In this document: positions 9,090-19,548 of the stretch, one piece after another
Numbering within the stretch: the first letter of the stretch is position 1
How the letters are laid out: every line of letters starts with the position of its first letter
Assembly (NCBI GenBank): GCA_963847345.1
Contig: CAWJZU010000020.1
Span: 1-64,000 of the forward strand
Direction: 5' to 3'
Origin: DATARH01 sp963847345
Lineage (GTDB): Bacteria > Pseudomonadota > Alphaproteobacteria > ATCC43930 > CGMCC-115725
DNA length: 64,000 nt
Made by a program: the position numbers and the translations under genes
The notes under the pieces: generated by a model
Seen by the model: the letters and a program-made list of their open reading frames with translations, nothing else
What the model was told of the DNA's origin: nothing
Databases searched by the model: none

Positions 9090-9785
9090 ATGGATGCGAA
9101 ATGGTTCCAGCAGGCGCTCGATCAAGTCGGCGCGTCGCAAGCCGACCTTTCCCGCCGCTTGCGGCTTGCGCCATCGGCGGTATCGCGGATGCTAAAGGGC
9201 GAGCGCCAGATGAAATTGCTCGAGGCCGTGCAGGTCGCTGATTTTCTCGGCGTTTCGCAGGAGGAAGTGCTGCGCCATGCCGGGACCGCGGCCGATCCGC
9301 CTACGCGAACCGAGCCTCTCCGCCGTGGACGGCCTCCCCGCCCGGTACTGATTGGAGGGCCGCCCCGTCAGATTCAGCCCGCCGCTCCGCCGCCGGCCCG
9401 CGGCGACACGATCCCGATCCGCAGCGCCGCCCGCGGCGGCGGGGAACAGGAAATGTTTCTAGGCGACGGTCCGATCGGTTACACGCAGCGGCCAACCAAT
9501 CTCGCCGGGGTGCGGGACGCCTATGCCATATACATGATCGGTGACAGCATGGAGCCGCGCTACGAGCAGGGCTGGCTGTTGCACGTCAACCCGTTCAAGC
9601 CTCCGACCCGCGGTCGCGACATCGTCCTCTACAAGACGAACGATGCCGTACTGATCAAGCAATTCGTTCGCTGGGACAGCGAGGCCCTGGTCCTTCGCCA
9701 GCTCAATCCGCCGATTGAACTCCGCATTCCGCGCGAAGAAGTACGAGACTGCCACCTCATCGTCGGAGTCGATCAGGAAGGCTGA
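9090..9785 (+). CDS. XRE/S24-family phage repressor (LexA/CI-like)
   Basis: Repressor of about 231 residues with an N-terminal helix-turn-helix (QADLSRRLRLAPSAVSRMLKG) and a C-terminal S24 domain with the serine in GDSMEPRY (about residue 153) and the lysine in VLIKQF (about 190). A proline-rich linker joins them. ATG at 9090 is chosen over 9057 because only it has a ribosome site. It faces the leftward prophage genes and presumably keeps them silent until DNA damage. The usual Ala-Gly or Cys-Gly cleavage site is not obvious; AARGGGEQE in the linker is a candidate region. Confidence 0.85.
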   Translation: MDAKWFQQALDQVGASQADLSRRLRLAPSAVSRMLKGERQMKLLEAVQVADFLGVSQEEVLRHAGTAADPPTRTEPLRRGRPPRPVLIGGPPRQIQPAAPPPARGDTIPIRSAARGGGEQEMFLGDGPIGYTQRPTNLAGVRDAYAIYMIGDSMEPRYEQGWLLHVNPFKPPTRGRDIVLYKTNDAVLIKQFVRWDSEALVLRQLNPPIELRIPREEVRDCHLIVGVDQEG

Positions 9786-9935
9786 CCGGCGGATCGCGCC
9801 CCCCGTAGCGGGAAATAGAGGAAAATGGCTGTCTGGCGCAGCGCACCGTCATCGCATCGACAGCGAAGGCTTTGTCATGGCCCAAGTGGCGCGCTACGAT
9901 GGCGGTATTAGCCTGACCCTCCAGGAGCGGCCGAC

Positions 9936-10814
9936 ATGCGTACCAGCTTTACCGTAGACGATATGGCAATTCACCGGATCATCGAGCAGGAATATGGCTT
10001 CACGCCGCTGTTCGAGTTCCTCCCTACGCTGACGAAGGAACAGTACGAGGAAAACCGTTCCTGGATGGAGCCGGCTGCCTGCGATCCGAACACCGGCAAC
10101 GTCGTGCTATGCTTCCAGTCCTATGTCGTCAAGACGCCCCATCACAACATCCTGATCGACGCGTGCATCGGCAACAACAAGAGCTTCCCGCTGCGCCCGG
10201 CCTGGGACAAGAAATCGGACGACAACTGGATGCGGGCCCTTAAGGCGGCTGGGCTCGGTGTCGAAGATATTGATTTCGTCATGTGTACGCACCTGCACGG
10301 CGACCATGTCGGCTGGAATACCAGGCTCGAAACTGGTCGCTGGGTCCCAACCTTCCCGAAGGCGCGCTACCTGTTCTCTAAAAAGGAATACGAGTACTGG
10401 ACCAGCAGCGAGCAGACGATGATGCCGACCGATCCGATCAAGGAGAGCGTCCTGCCGATTGTCGAAGCCAATCGCGCCGAGCTGGTCACCAGCGACCACG
10501 CGCTGAACGACCATATCCGCCTGATGCCGACCCCCGGCCACACGCCCGACCATTTTGCGGTCTGCGCCGGGCGTGGGGGCGATCAGGCCGTGTTCACCGG
10601 TGACCTGATTCACTCGCCGATCCAGGCCCGGTACCCCGAGCTGGTGATGCGGGTAGACACCGACCGCGACCAGGGCGTCGCAACTCGCCGCCGCTTTTTC
10701 GAGCGCTACTGCGATACCGACACCCTATGCTGCACGATGCACTTCCCATCGCCGTCGGTCGGCCACGTCAAGCGCTGGGGTGATGGCTTCCGGCTCGAAT
10801 ACGTTGAGGACTGA
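9936..10814 (+). CDS. MBL-fold metallo-hydrolase
   Basis: A 292-residue metallo-beta-lactamase-fold hydrolase. The metal motif THLHGDHVGW (HxHxDH) is near residue 120, with further ligands in MPTPGHTPDH and the TGDLIHSP aspartate. There is no signal peptide, so it is cytoplasmic. Overall layout resembles the lactonase/arylsulfatase-like branch rather than beta-lactamases; the substrate cannot be told. It is the first clearly chromosomal gene after the prophage and is followed 15 bp later by an esterase in the same direction, so the two are probably co-transcribed. Confidence 0.85.
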   Translation: MRTSFTVDDMAIHRIIEQEYGFTPLFEFLPTLTKEQYEENRSWMEPAACDPNTGNVVLCFQSYVVKTPHHNILIDACIGNNKSFPLRPAWDKKSDDNWMRALKAAGLGVEDIDFVMCTHLHGDHVGWNTRLETGRWVPTFPKARYLFSKKEYEYWTSSEQTMMPTDPIKESVLPIVEANRAELVTSDHALNDHIRLMPTPGHTPDHFAVCAGRGGDQAVFTGDLIHSPIQARYPELVMRVDTDRDQGVATRRRFFERYCDTDTLCCTMHFPSPSVGHVKRWGDGFRLEYVED

Positions 10815-10829
10815 CGGGAGCCGGTTGCG

Positions 10830-11495
10830 ATGCTGATGGCGCTGTCCGGTCCGTCTCGGTCGCCGCTTTCTGGTGCCAAGCCGCGCAAGCTGGTGATCCT
10901 GCTGCACGGACTCGGCGCCGACGGCAACGATCTGATTGGGCTACAGCAATACTGGGGGCGGCTGCTGCCCGAAGCCGAGTTCATTTCGCCGAATGCGCCA
11001 TTCCCGTGCGACATGGCCCCCTACGGCTATCAATGGTTCAGCGTGCAGGACCGCACGCCGTTGGCGATGCTGGCCGGAGTGCGCGCCGCCGCGCCGTCGC
11101 TTGACGCGTTTATCGATGAGGAACTGCAGAAGCGCGGTCTCGGCGATGGTGACGCGGCACTTGTCGGCTTCTCGCAGGGAACCATGATGTCGATGTTCGT
11201 TGGCCTACGCCGCCCGACGCCGCTTGCCGGCATTCTCGGCTATTCTGGGCGGCTGATCGCCCCCGAGCTGCTGAAAAGCGAATTGCGCTCGCGCCCGCCG
11301 GTGCTGCTGGTCCACGGCACCGAAGATCCGCTTGTGCCGTTCGAATCGATGTCGGATGCCGAGGCTGCGCTGCGCCAGGCCGGGGTCCCGGTCGTGACCC
11401 TCGCCTGCCCCGGAGTCGAGCACGCGATTGATCCGGAGGGCCTCGAACGCGGTGGCCGTTTCCTGCGCGACGTGCTCAGCGGGGCGAGCCATTAG
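10830..11495 (+). CDS. Alpha/beta-hydrolase, carboxylesterase/phospholipase type
   Basis: A 221-residue carboxylesterase of the YpfH/Abhydrolase_2 type. The oxyanion loop LVILLHGLGADGND, nucleophile elbow GFSQG, acid region HGTEDPLVP and a late histidine (PGVEHAID) give a complete catalytic triad. It lies 15 bp after the MBL hydrolase. Its 3' end overlaps the oppositely oriented tlpA-like gene by 20 bp, a convergent overlap. Confidence 0.85.
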   Translation: MLMALSGPSRSPLSGAKPRKLVILLHGLGADGNDLIGLQQYWGRLLPEAEFISPNAPFPCDMAPYGYQWFSVQDRTPLAMLAGVRAAAPSLDAFIDEELQKRGLGDGDAALVGFSQGTMMSMFVGLRRPTPLAGILGYSGRLIAPELLKSELRSRPPVLLVHGTEDPLVPFESMSDAEAALRQAGVPVVTLACPGVEHAIDPEGLERGGRFLRDVLSGASH

Positions 11496-12024
11496 CGGCG
11501 GCGTTGTTGGCCGGTGTCGCGGCCTCCTTCACGAGCGGTTCCAGCACGGCCAGCATTTTCGCGGAATCCCAGTCAGCCGCGCCTTCGACCCGCCCGACCT
11601 CGCGCCCCTCGGCGTCGAGCACGATGCTGGTCGGCAATCCGCGCACGCCGAACGCCTTGCCGACCTCGCTCTTCGGATCAAGATAGACCCTCACTTTGTC
11701 GAGCCCGAGCTTGGCCAGGAACGGGGCCACCGCCTTCTCGCCGCCGCGATCCTGCGACACTACCGCCACGGTCAGCTTGTCCCCGACCTTCTCCTGCAGG
11801 CCTTCGAGCGAGGGCATTTCGCGCAGGCAGGGTTGGCACCACGTCGCCCACAAATTGACGACGGCCGGCTTGCCGCGCAGATCGGCCAAATCGGCCGGCT
11901 TGCCTTCGATGTCGGTAAAGCCAACCTCGGGCGCTGGCCGCGGCGCCGCGGCAGGGGTAAACTGCCCCAATGTAACACCCGCATCAGGGGCGGCCGCCGC
12001 CGTCATCACCAGGAGCAGCGACAT
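11476..12024 (-). CDS. TlpA-like thioredoxin-fold protein
   Basis: A TlpA/ResA-family thiol-disulfide oxidoreductase with WATWCQPCLREMPSL (active-site CQPC) and the family LRGKPAVVNLWATW and GLPTSIVLD signatures. The N-terminal MSLLLVMTAAAAP is a short hydrophobic signal, so the protein should work in the periplasm, for example reducing apocytochrome or copper-site cysteines. I chose ATG 12024; the frame is open to 12171 but that would overlap argH's start on the other strand. Divergent from argH, an arrangement common in alphaproteobacteria. Confidence 0.82.
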   Translation of the reverse strand: MSLLLVMTAAAAPDAGVTLGQFTPAAAPRPAPEVGFTDIEGKPADLADLRGKPAVVNLWATWCQPCLREMPSLEGLQEKVGDKLTVAVVSQDRGGEKAVAPFLAKLGLDKVRVYLDPKSEVGKAFGVRGLPTSIVLDAEGREVGRVEGAADWDSAKMLAVLEPLVKEAATPANNAAANGSPR

Positions 12025-12118
12025 CGCTACGCCGCGCAACGCCGCCGAGCCGAGCGTTGAAGACCAGAGCAGACCATCGGACCGACGCCATTCCGCCGGT
12101 GCCGCTGATGCCAATCCG

Positions 12119-13489
12119 ATGTGGGGCGGTCGGTTCGCCGGCGGTCCGGCTGCGGTTATGCGCAGCATCAATGCCTCTATAGATTTCGATAAACGCCTCT
12201 ACGCCGAGGACATCGCCGCCTCGCAGGCGCACTGCGCGATGCTGATCGCACAGCGCATCATTTCGGCGGAAGATGGCGCGGCGATAGATCAAGGTCTAGA
12301 GCAGATCCGGTCGGAAATCGAGAGCGGCGCGTTCGTCTTCAGTGAAGCGAATGAGGACATTCACCTCAACGTTGAGGCGCGGCTCGCCGAGCTGATCGGC
12401 TCGGCCGCCGGCCGCCTGCACACGGCCCGCTCACGCAACGATCAGGTCGCGACCGATTTTCGCCTCTGGGTCCGCGGCGCGATCGACCGGCTTGACCCTG
12501 CGCTGCGTAAGCTTCAGGCGGCACTGATCGACCAGGCGGAAGCCACCGCCGACGCGGTGATGCCCGGTTTCACGCATCTCCAGATCGCGCAGCCGGTAAC
12601 GTTCGGCCATCACTTGCTGGCGTATGTTGAAATGCTTGGGCGCGATCGCGGCCGGTTTGCAGATTGCCGCCATCGTTTGAACGAATGCCCGCTCGGTGCC
12701 GCCGCGCTCGCCGGCACCGCATTTCCGATCGACCGCGACGCGACCGCCGCCGCGCTCGGTTTCGACCGGCCCGCGGCCAATTCTCTCGACGCCGTCTCGG
12801 ACCGAGATTTTGCGATCGAGTTTCTCGCCGCCGCTTCGCTTGTCGGCACCCACCTGTCGCGCCTGGCCGAGGAAATCGTGATCTGGGCCAGCGAGCCGTT
12901 TGGATTCGTCCGGCTCAGCGACGCGTTTACGACCGGCAGCTCGATAATGCCGCAAAAGCGCAATCCCGATGCCGCCGAACTGCTGCGCGCCAAGACTGGC
13001 CGGCTCGATGGCGCGCTTGTCGGCTTGCTGACGGTGATGAAGGGGCTGCCGCTCGCCTATCAAAAGGACATGCAGGAGGACAAGGTTCCGGTGTTCGAGG
13101 CATATGACGTACTCGACTTGTGCTTGGCGGCGGCGACCGGCATGGTGCGCGACATTAAGCCCGATCGCGAGCGGCTGCGGCAAGTCGCTGCACGCGGCTT
13201 CAGCACCGCCACGGACCTCGCGGATTGGCTCGTACGCACGCTCGGGATGCCGTTCCGCCGCGCTCACCGCGTCACCGGCGAAATCGTCAGGCGCGCCGAG
13301 GCCAGAGACTGCACCTTGGCCGAACTGCCGCTTGCCGATATTCAGCAAGTGGAGCCGCAGATCACCGCGTCGGTGTTCGACGTGCTCGATATCGATCGCT
13401 CGGTCGCGAGCCGCACCAGCTTCGGCGGCACCGCACCGGCGCGGGTGCGTGAGGCCGTCGCAGCGGCGCGGCGCAGGTTTCTCGCATGA
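12119..13489 (+). CDS. argH: Argininosuccinate lyase
   Basis: Splits argininosuccinate to arginine and fumarate, the last step of arginine synthesis. The 456-residue protein has MWGGRFAGGPAAVM at the start, HTARSRNDQVATDFRLW, TVTFGHH-like PVTFGHHLLAYVEM and the fumarase-superfamily signature GSSIMPQKRNPD. ATG at 12119 places WGGRF at the conserved N-terminus; the frame is open upstream but antisense to tlpA. Its last bases overlap the next ATG (ATGA), starting a tightly packed argH-lipoprotein-lysA-DUF4175 operon. Confidence 0.95.
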   Translation: MWGGRFAGGPAAVMRSINASIDFDKRLYAEDIAASQAHCAMLIAQRIISAEDGAAIDQGLEQIRSEIESGAFVFSEANEDIHLNVEARLAELIGSAAGRLHTARSRNDQVATDFRLWVRGAIDRLDPALRKLQAALIDQAEATADAVMPGFTHLQIAQPVTFGHHLLAYVEMLGRDRGRFADCRHRLNECPLGAAALAGTAFPIDRDATAAALGFDRPAANSLDAVSDRDFAIEFLAAASLVGTHLSRLAEEIVIWASEPFGFVRLSDAFTTGSSIMPQKRNPDAAELLRAKTGRLDGALVGLLTVMKGLPLAYQKDMQEDKVPVFEAYDVLDLCLAAATGMVRDIKPDRERLRQVAARGFSTATDLADWLVRTLGMPFRRAHRVTGEIVRRAEARDCTLAELPLADIQQVEPQITASVFDVLDIDRSVASRTSFGGTAPARVREAVAAARRRFLA

Positions 13490-13620
13490 GGCTGTCCCGC
13501 TTCGGTATCGCGATGCTGCTGATGCTCGGGCTGGCGCTCGCTGCCTGCGGTAAGAAAGGCGACCCGCAACCGCCCCCCGGCGTGCCGAATACCTACCCCA
13601 GGGTCTATCCTAGTGCCTGA
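13486..13620 (+). CDS. Small LptM-like lipoprotein
   Basis: A 44-residue lipoprotein. It has a signal peptide with lipobox LALAAC, then CGKKGDPQPPP, the hallmark of the short LptM/YifL family that assists LptD maturation at the LPS translocon. ATG at 13486 overlaps the argH stop (ATGA) and its own stop overlaps the lysA start region. The position between argH and lysA is conserved for this family in Proteobacteria. Function is inferred from family and context. Confidence 0.85.
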   Translation: MRLSRFGIAMLLMLGLALAACGKKGDPQPPPGVPNTYPRVYPSA

Positions 13621-14934
13621 TTCCTTTGCATATCGCGACGGCGCGCTCCATGCCGAAAATGTCTCAATCGCGCGTATCGCCGCTTCGGTAGGGACACCGT
13701 TCTATGTCTATTCGGCCGCCTCGCTGCGCGCCCGCTATCATGCCTTTGCCGGCGCGTTCGCGGCCGAACGACCGCTGGTCTGTTTCGCAGTCAAAGCGAA
13801 CTCCAACCTCTCTGTACTGCGCTTATTAGCCGGGCTCGGGGCGGGCGCCGACGTTGTCTCGGAGGGCGAGCTGCGTCGGGCGCTCGCCGCCGGTATTCCG
13901 CCGCAACGCATAATTTTTTCCGGTGTCGGCAAGACTAGTGGCGAGATCGAGTTCGCGCTTGCCGCCGGGATTCGGCAGATTAACGTCGAATTCGATCCCT
14001 GAACTGCGCCGGCTCAGCGCGATCGCCAAGTCGCGCCGCAAAACCGCGCAGATCGCGCTACGGGTCAACCCCGATGTCGACGCGCTGACCCACGCGAAGA
14101 TCTCCACCGGCAAGAAAGAGAACAAGTTCGGCATCGATATTGACGTTGCCGTTGACGCCTACGGCCTGGCTGTCGCACTGCCCGGGGTTGAGCCGGTCGG
14201 GGTTGCGGTGCATATCGGCTCGCAACTCCTTGACTTGGCCCCGTTCCGCGGAGCTTTCGAGCGCGTCGCCGAACTTGTTTTGGAATTGCGTAATGCGGGT
14301 TTCGCCGTCACCCGGCTTGACCTTGGCGGTGGTCTCGGCATTCGCTACCACGCCGAGACCCCCCCGGAGCCGAACGCCTATGCCGCTTTGGTCCGCGAGA
14401 CCTTTGGAACGCTCGATGTCGATCTGGCATTCGAGCCCGGCCGTGCCTTGTGTGGCCCGTCGGGATTGCTAGTTGCGAGCGTGGTTTACCTCAAGGAAGG
14501 GGCGACGAGGCGGTTCGTGATCATCGACGCGGCGATGAACGATCTCATCCGTCCGGCGCTTTACGATGCCTGGCATGACATCGTGCCGGTGCAGCTGCCG
14601 TCGCCGAAAGCGGTACTGAGCCCCCGCTGATGTGGTCGGTCCAATCTGCGAGACCGGCGACACCTTCGCCACCGGACGCGACCTGCCCCCGCTCGCTGAA
14701 GACGATCTGCTGGCGCTGACCAACGTCGGCGCTTACGGTGCCGTGATGAGCTCGACCTATAACAGCCGGCAGCTCGTGCCGGAGGTGCTGGTCTCGGACG
14801 ACCGTTTCGCGGTCATTCGTCCGCGACCGAGCTTTGCGGCGATGTTAGAAATGGACGTGGTTCCGGAATGGCTCGCTGCACCCGATGGCGGCCAGTCTGA
14901 AATATCGACGCCCTTCCGAGGTGCGGCATGCTGA
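13613..14934 (+). CDS. lysA: Diaminopimelate decarboxylase, two frameshifts
   Basis: Decarboxylates meso-diaminopimelate to lysine using PLP. Present are the PLP-lysine segment VCFAVKANSN, the HIGSQL motif, the glycine loop DLGGGLGIRY, EPGRALCGPSG and the active-site CETGDTFA. The frame breaks twice. At the T pair 13991-13992, NVEFDP-stop becomes NVESIPELRRL if one T is removed. At the C5 run 14621-14625, LSPR-stop becomes LSPADVVGPICETGD if one C is removed. Both are single-base gains in short runs, so sequence error is more likely than decay of an essential gene. Overlaps its neighbours on both sides. Confidence 0.88.
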
Positions 14935-17439
14935 AGATTTTTCGGCCGGAACACCGGCTCGCCTTCCGGATGCGGCTGGCCCGCGCGGCGCTGCTGTGGG
15001 AACGGGTCTGGCCTGCCGCTTGGCCCGCCCTCTGCATCCTCGGCATTCTCACTGTCGTCGGGCTGTTTGACCTGCTGCCGGGATTGCCGGGCTTTGCGCA
15101 TGCCGCTGTCCTCGCTCTGTTCGCGGCCGCATTCGTCGCGGCGGTCGGATGGGGCTTGCGGTCAGTGCGGCGCGGCGGATGGCCCGATACTCTCGCCGCA
15201 CGGCGTCGCATCGAGCAAGCTAGCGGGCTGCCGCATCGTCCGCTCCAGGCGCTCAGCGATCGCCCGAGCACGGCATTGGATGAAAACGCAAAGGCGCTGT
15301 GGGCGGCACATCAGCGGCGGATGGCAGCGGCGCTGCGCCGTCTGCACGTCGGCTGGCCGGCTGCCGGCCTGGCGCGGCGCGATCCCTGGGGTATCCGCGC
15401 GATTTTGACCATCCTGCTGCTGCTGGCGGTCCTCGATGCCGGCGCGGATTGGCGCGATCGCGCATTTCGCGCCTTCCGACCGAATTTCGCTGCTGCCGCC
15501 GCGTCTCCGGCAAGCAGTTTCGAGTTGTGGGTAAGCCCGCCGGAATACACCGGACTCGCACCGCAGTTTCTGCGCGCCGATGCCTCCGATACGGTGCCCG
15601 TCGCCGTCGGTAGCACGCTGCTTGGGCAGGTCCATGGCGGCGGAGAGGTGCCGCTTCTCGCGATCGACGAGACAGGCGAGAATTTTACCGCTATCGACAA
15701 GCAGAATTTCAAAATCGAGCGGAAACTGACCGGCGGCAAGGAGCTGAGTCTGCGCCAGGGCGGCAGCCTGATCGGGCGCTGGGCGATCGAGATCGTGCCG
15801 GACACTCCGCCGACAATCGCTTTCGCCGACCCACCCGCCGTAACCGCTCGCGCGGCGCTGCGTCTAGACTTCCGGGCAACGGACGATTACGGTGTCGCCA
15901 GCGCTAAGGCGGTGATCCGGCGGCCGCAATCCGGCCCGCCTGGAGCCGGCTTAGACGAGACGATCGAACTCGATCTGCCGCTGCCGAGCCTGAATCCGAA
16001 AGAGGCGGAGGCCACGAGCTATCACGACCTGACACCGCATCCATGGGCCGGCCTGCCGGTCGAGATCCGGCTTGTCGTCCTCGATGGGCTCGGCCAGACA
16101 GGGGAAAGCGAGCCGGTTCGGATGGTCTTGCCGGAGCGCGAATTCCGGCATCCCGTGGCTCGAGCCATAATCGATCAGCGCAAGGAATTGGCGAAGGACC
16201 CGCACTCGGCCGAAGCGGTCGCCGAAATCCTGGGAGATTTGAATAGTCGTCCAGCGCTATTCCGTGACGACAGCGTCGTCTATCTCGGGCTTCGTGTGGC
16301 GCAGCAGCGGCTGCGCGCGGATGCCGGAAAAGAATCGATTGCCGCCGTCTCGCAGCTGCTATGGGACACCGCGCTGCGCATCGAGGACGGCAATCTCTCG
16401 CTCGCCGAGCGGGACTTGCGCCGCCTGCAGCAGAAACTCCAGGAAGCCCTCGCCAAAGGCGCGCCCGACGAGGAAATCGAGCGCCTGATGCAGGAACTGC
16501 GCGAGGCGCTAGACCGCTACCTGCAGGCGCTGGCTGAGGAAATGCAGCAGCGCCCACCGGGTGATGTGAAGCAATCGACCGACCCGTCTCAGGTGCTGAC
16601 TCGGCGCGATCTGCAGCAGATGCTCGATCGCGCCCGCGAAATGGCGCGCAGCGGGGCGCGCGATCAGGCCCGCGAACTGCTCTCACAACTTCAGGATATG
16701 CTGGAGAACCTGCGCACGGCGCAGCCGGGACAGATGCAGCAGCAGGGCGACAGCCAGGCCCAGCAGATGATGCGCGGCTTGCAGCAAATGATGCAGCGTC
16801 AGCAGCAGCTTCTGGACCGCAGTTTCCGGGCTCGTTCCAAGCAGGGCGATACCGGTCAATCCGATCGCAACGGCCAACCCCAGGCCGGACAGCAGCAGGG
16901 CGAACTCGAGCGATGCCGGCGAAATGGGGGACATGAGCGAGATAGGTGATGCCGCTGGCCAGCAGGAGGGGCTGCGCCGAATGCTCGGCGAGATGATGCG
17001 CCGGCTCGGTGAGGGGGCGGGCAATATTCCCGAACCGTTCGGGCGGGCCGAACGTTCGATGCGGGACGCCTCCGGCGCGCTCGGACGCGGCCGCCCCGGC
17101 GAGGCGATCGGTCCACAGACCGACGCGCTCGATCAGTTGCAACAAGCGGCCCGCGACGTCGCGCAACAGCTTCAAAACCAGCTCGGCAGTGGTTGGGGCA
17201 AGCCCGATGGCGAAGTCGGAGCGACGGACCGCGCCCGGCGCGAGCGGATCGAACGTGACCCGTTGGGCCGTCCAGTCTCGAACAATGGCACGTACGATCG
17301 CGGCGACGTGAAGATTCCAGCTGAAAACAACCTGCAGAAATCACGCCGTATCCTTGATGAACTGCGCCGACGCGCTGGCGAGCGTACCCGACCTGAGGTT
17401 GAACTCGACTACATCGACCGACTGTTAAAACGCTTCTGA
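14928..17439 (+). CDS. DUF4175/TIGR02302 membrane protein, one frameshift
   Basis: A large alphaproteobacterial membrane protein of about 837 codons. Two to three N-terminal membrane helices (residues about 27-70 and near 155) precede a beta-rich periplasmic part (SSFELWVSPPEYTGLAPQFL) and a long Gln/Arg-rich coiled region (..QQMMQRQQQLLDR..). It ends RPEVELDYIDRLLKRF, the family C-terminus. Near 16900-16908 one extra base shifts the frame; removing it joins GQQQGE to SSDAGEMGDMSE. ATG at 14928 overlaps the lysA stop. Function is unknown; the constant link with lysA suggests the cell envelope. Confidence 0.8.
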
Positions 17440-17599
17440 GCCAAGGGATTCAGAATTGGGAGAAAATGGGCTGATCGTGTTTGCAAATTGCCGGCGTTCA
17501 GTTATGTTTTGTCATGTGTCGCGACGCTTTGTGACGCAGTCCCCTTCTGGACCGCTCGACAGCGTGGCGATTGTTGTTGAAAACAATTGATTGGGGACG

Positions 17600-18325
17600 A
17601 TGGATCGACGCCAGTTTTTCTCGTTCATCGCCGGTACAATGGCCCTGCCTTCCCTGGCCTACGCCCTCCCATCGTCGCCGCCGCGTCCGCACAGGCTCAA
17701 TCTTCTGAGTGCAAGTACGAAGGAAACGTTCAGCGGCATTTATCGGGACGATAACGGGCCGATCCCGCGGGTCATGGACGAGATCTCGGTCTTTCTGCGC
17801 GATTTTCATACCGACGATAAGATCGGAATCGATGTCGATCTGCTCGATTTCCTGTCCGGCGTGATGCAGTCGGTCGGCCAGAACCAGGCGACGATCCTGT
17901 CTGCTTATCGCACACCCGAGACCAACGCGATGCTGGCGCGCAAAGGTTTCAAGCCGGCCGAAAACAGCCTCCACCTTTACGGTCGCGCGCTCGACGTACA
18001 TTTTGGCGACAAGCTCGCCGACGCGATGAAGGCTGCTCGGGCGATGCGGCGCGGCGGGGTCGGCTGGTATCCGGATTGCGGCTTTATGCATATCGACACC
18101 GGGCAGGTGCGAAACTGGGATATCGACGAGAAGGATCGGGGAACCATCCTTGCCGGCAACCGTAAAATCCAAATCGACAAGCACGGTAAGATACTAATGG
18201 CGAAGGGCAATGCTGTTCCGCACAAGCGGTCGCCCGCGTTGCGCGAAGGTCCACTCAACAGTCGCGACCGGCTGGTGCGGTTGCGCAAGATCGCGCGCGC
18301 CGAGTACCTGGCACGCGCGAGATAG
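17600..18325 (+). CDS. DUF882/YcbK-like peptidoglycan peptidase
   Basis: A 241-residue M15-type peptidase of the YcbK/MepK family. MDRRQFFSFIAGTMALPSLAYA is a twin-arginine-like signal. The catalytic region reads ILSAYRTPETNAML, HLYGRALDVHF (metal His/Asp) and GVGWYPDCGFMHIDTG (last His ligand). It should cut murein cross-links in the periplasm. ATG at 17600 is used; a TTG three codons earlier is possible. The basic C-terminal tail (about 50 residues after RNWD) is longer than in short homologues. A 160-bp gap separates it from the DUF4175 gene. Confidence 0.85.
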   Translation: MDRRQFFSFIAGTMALPSLAYALPSSPPRPHRLNLLSASTKETFSGIYRDDNGPIPRVMDEISVFLRDFHTDDKIGIDVDLLDFLSGVMQSVGQNQATILSAYRTPETNAMLARKGFKPAENSLHLYGRALDVHFGDKLADAMKAARAMRRGGVGWYPDCGFMHIDTGQVRNWDIDEKDRGTILAGNRKIQIDKHGKILMAKGNAVPHKRSPALREGPLNSRDRLVRLRKIARAEYLARAR

Positions 18326-18400
18326 CCTTTCCCTGGATTGTCTTGGCTGGCCCGGAATATCAGCCAGCCCCGCCGCAAATTCCGTTACCCGCGCGGTGGC

Positions 18401-19543
18401 TTAGGGCGCCTCGCTCGTCATAATGATTGTACCGGAGGCGGCGAACATCCCGCCAACACCGTGACACACCGAAATTTTCGCGCCCATCACCTGGGCCGGC
18501 GCGATGCCGCGCATCTGGCGCACGCTCTCTTGTAGCGCGTACATACCATACATACCCGAATGCATATAGGAGAGCCCGCCACCGTTGGTGTTCAGCGGCA
18601 GCTTGCCACCCGGCGCCGTATTGCGCTCCCAGATGAACGCCGCCGCCTCGCCGGGCTGGCAGAAACCAAGATCTTCAAGACCGTAGATAGGCAGGTGAGC
18701 GAACGCATCGTAAATCATCAGATGATCGACATCGTCGTGCGTAATGCCCGCCTCCTCGAAGGCGGTCGACCCGGCCACACGGAACGCGCGCGAGGACGTA
18801 AAATCCTCCATCTGACTGACCATCGGCGTCTCGACCAATTCGCCGGTGCCGAACAGGTAAACCGGCTTCCGAGGGAAATCCCTGGCGCGGTCGGCAGACG
18901 TCAGGATCAGCGCGCCGCCACCGTCGGTTACGAGGCAGCACATCAACAAGCGGAACGGATACGCGATCATCCGTGAGCTTAGCACGTCCTCGACCGTGAT
19001 CGAGTCCTTGAACGTCGCGCGCGGGTTCTTCGCGGCCCATTCGCGCTGAATGACCGCCACCATCGCGAGCTGCTCCTCGGTCGTGCCGTAGGTCTTCATG
19101 TAGCGTAGCACCGGGATCGTGAAGAGGGTCGGCGGCCCCATCGGCCCGTAGGGCAGCTCGAACTGACCCTGCAGGCTCCCCGGCGACACGGCCGGGCGGG
19201 AGCGCGCTACCCCGGAGCGGCCGCTTTCGCCATGCGTGATCAGTACGGTCTTGCAAAGGCCGCTCTCGATTGCGGCGGCTGCGTGGCGAACGTGGATCAT
19301 GAACGAGCAGCCACCGACCGCCGTACCGTCGACCCATTTGGGCGTGATGCCGAGATAATGCGCAATCGTGACTGGCGTCTCTCCGGCGGTCGCGACGCCG
19401 TCGATATCCTTCGGCCCGATGCCGGCATCCTCCATCGCGTTGAGCGCGGCGTCGGCGTGCAGCCCGATCTGCGACAAATCCGGGATGCGGCCCAACTCGG
19501 TCGTCTCGGCGGCCCCGACGATCGCAACGGATTTCGGTTTCAT
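18401..19543 (-). CDS. Thiolase-family protein (SCP-x-like acyl-CoA thiolase)
   Basis: A 380-residue thiolase-fold protein. The candidate nucleophile cysteine is in GGCSFMIHVRHA (about residue 83) and the late catalytic region is ISVCHGVGGMFAASG. It resembles the non-canonical SCP-x/lipid-transfer thiolases that need a DUF35 partner, and such a partner is encoded immediately upstream. Probable role: cleavage of branched or steroid-like 3-ketoacyl-CoA. ATG at 19543 begins MKPKSVAIVGAAET, the standard start; earlier codons overlap the neighbour. Confidence 0.85.
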   Translation of the reverse strand: MKPKSVAIVGAAETTELGRIPDLSQIGLHADAALNAMEDAGIGPKDIDGVATAGETPVTIAHYLGITPKWVDGTAVGGCSFMIHVRHAAAAIESGLCKTVLITHGESGRSGVARSRPAVSPGSLQGQFELPYGPMGPPTLFTIPVLRYMKTYGTTEEQLAMVAVIQREWAAKNPRATFKDSITVEDVLSSRMIAYPFRLLMCCLVTDGGGALILTSADRARDFPRKPVYLFGTGELVETPMVSQMEDFTSSRAFRVAGSTAFEEAGITHDDVDHLMIYDAFAHLPIYGLEDLGFCQPGEAAAFIWERNTAPGGKLPLNTNGGGLSYMHSGMYGMYALQESVRQMRGIAPAQVMGAKISVCHGVGGMFAASGTIIMTSEAP

Positions 19544-19548
19544 CTCGG

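Noticed and set aside
1..9785. Prophage integrase, att sites or a tRNA target
   Set aside because: No integrase motif, terminal repeat or tRNA-like sequence found near the repressor end; they may lie left of the window or the element may be degraded.
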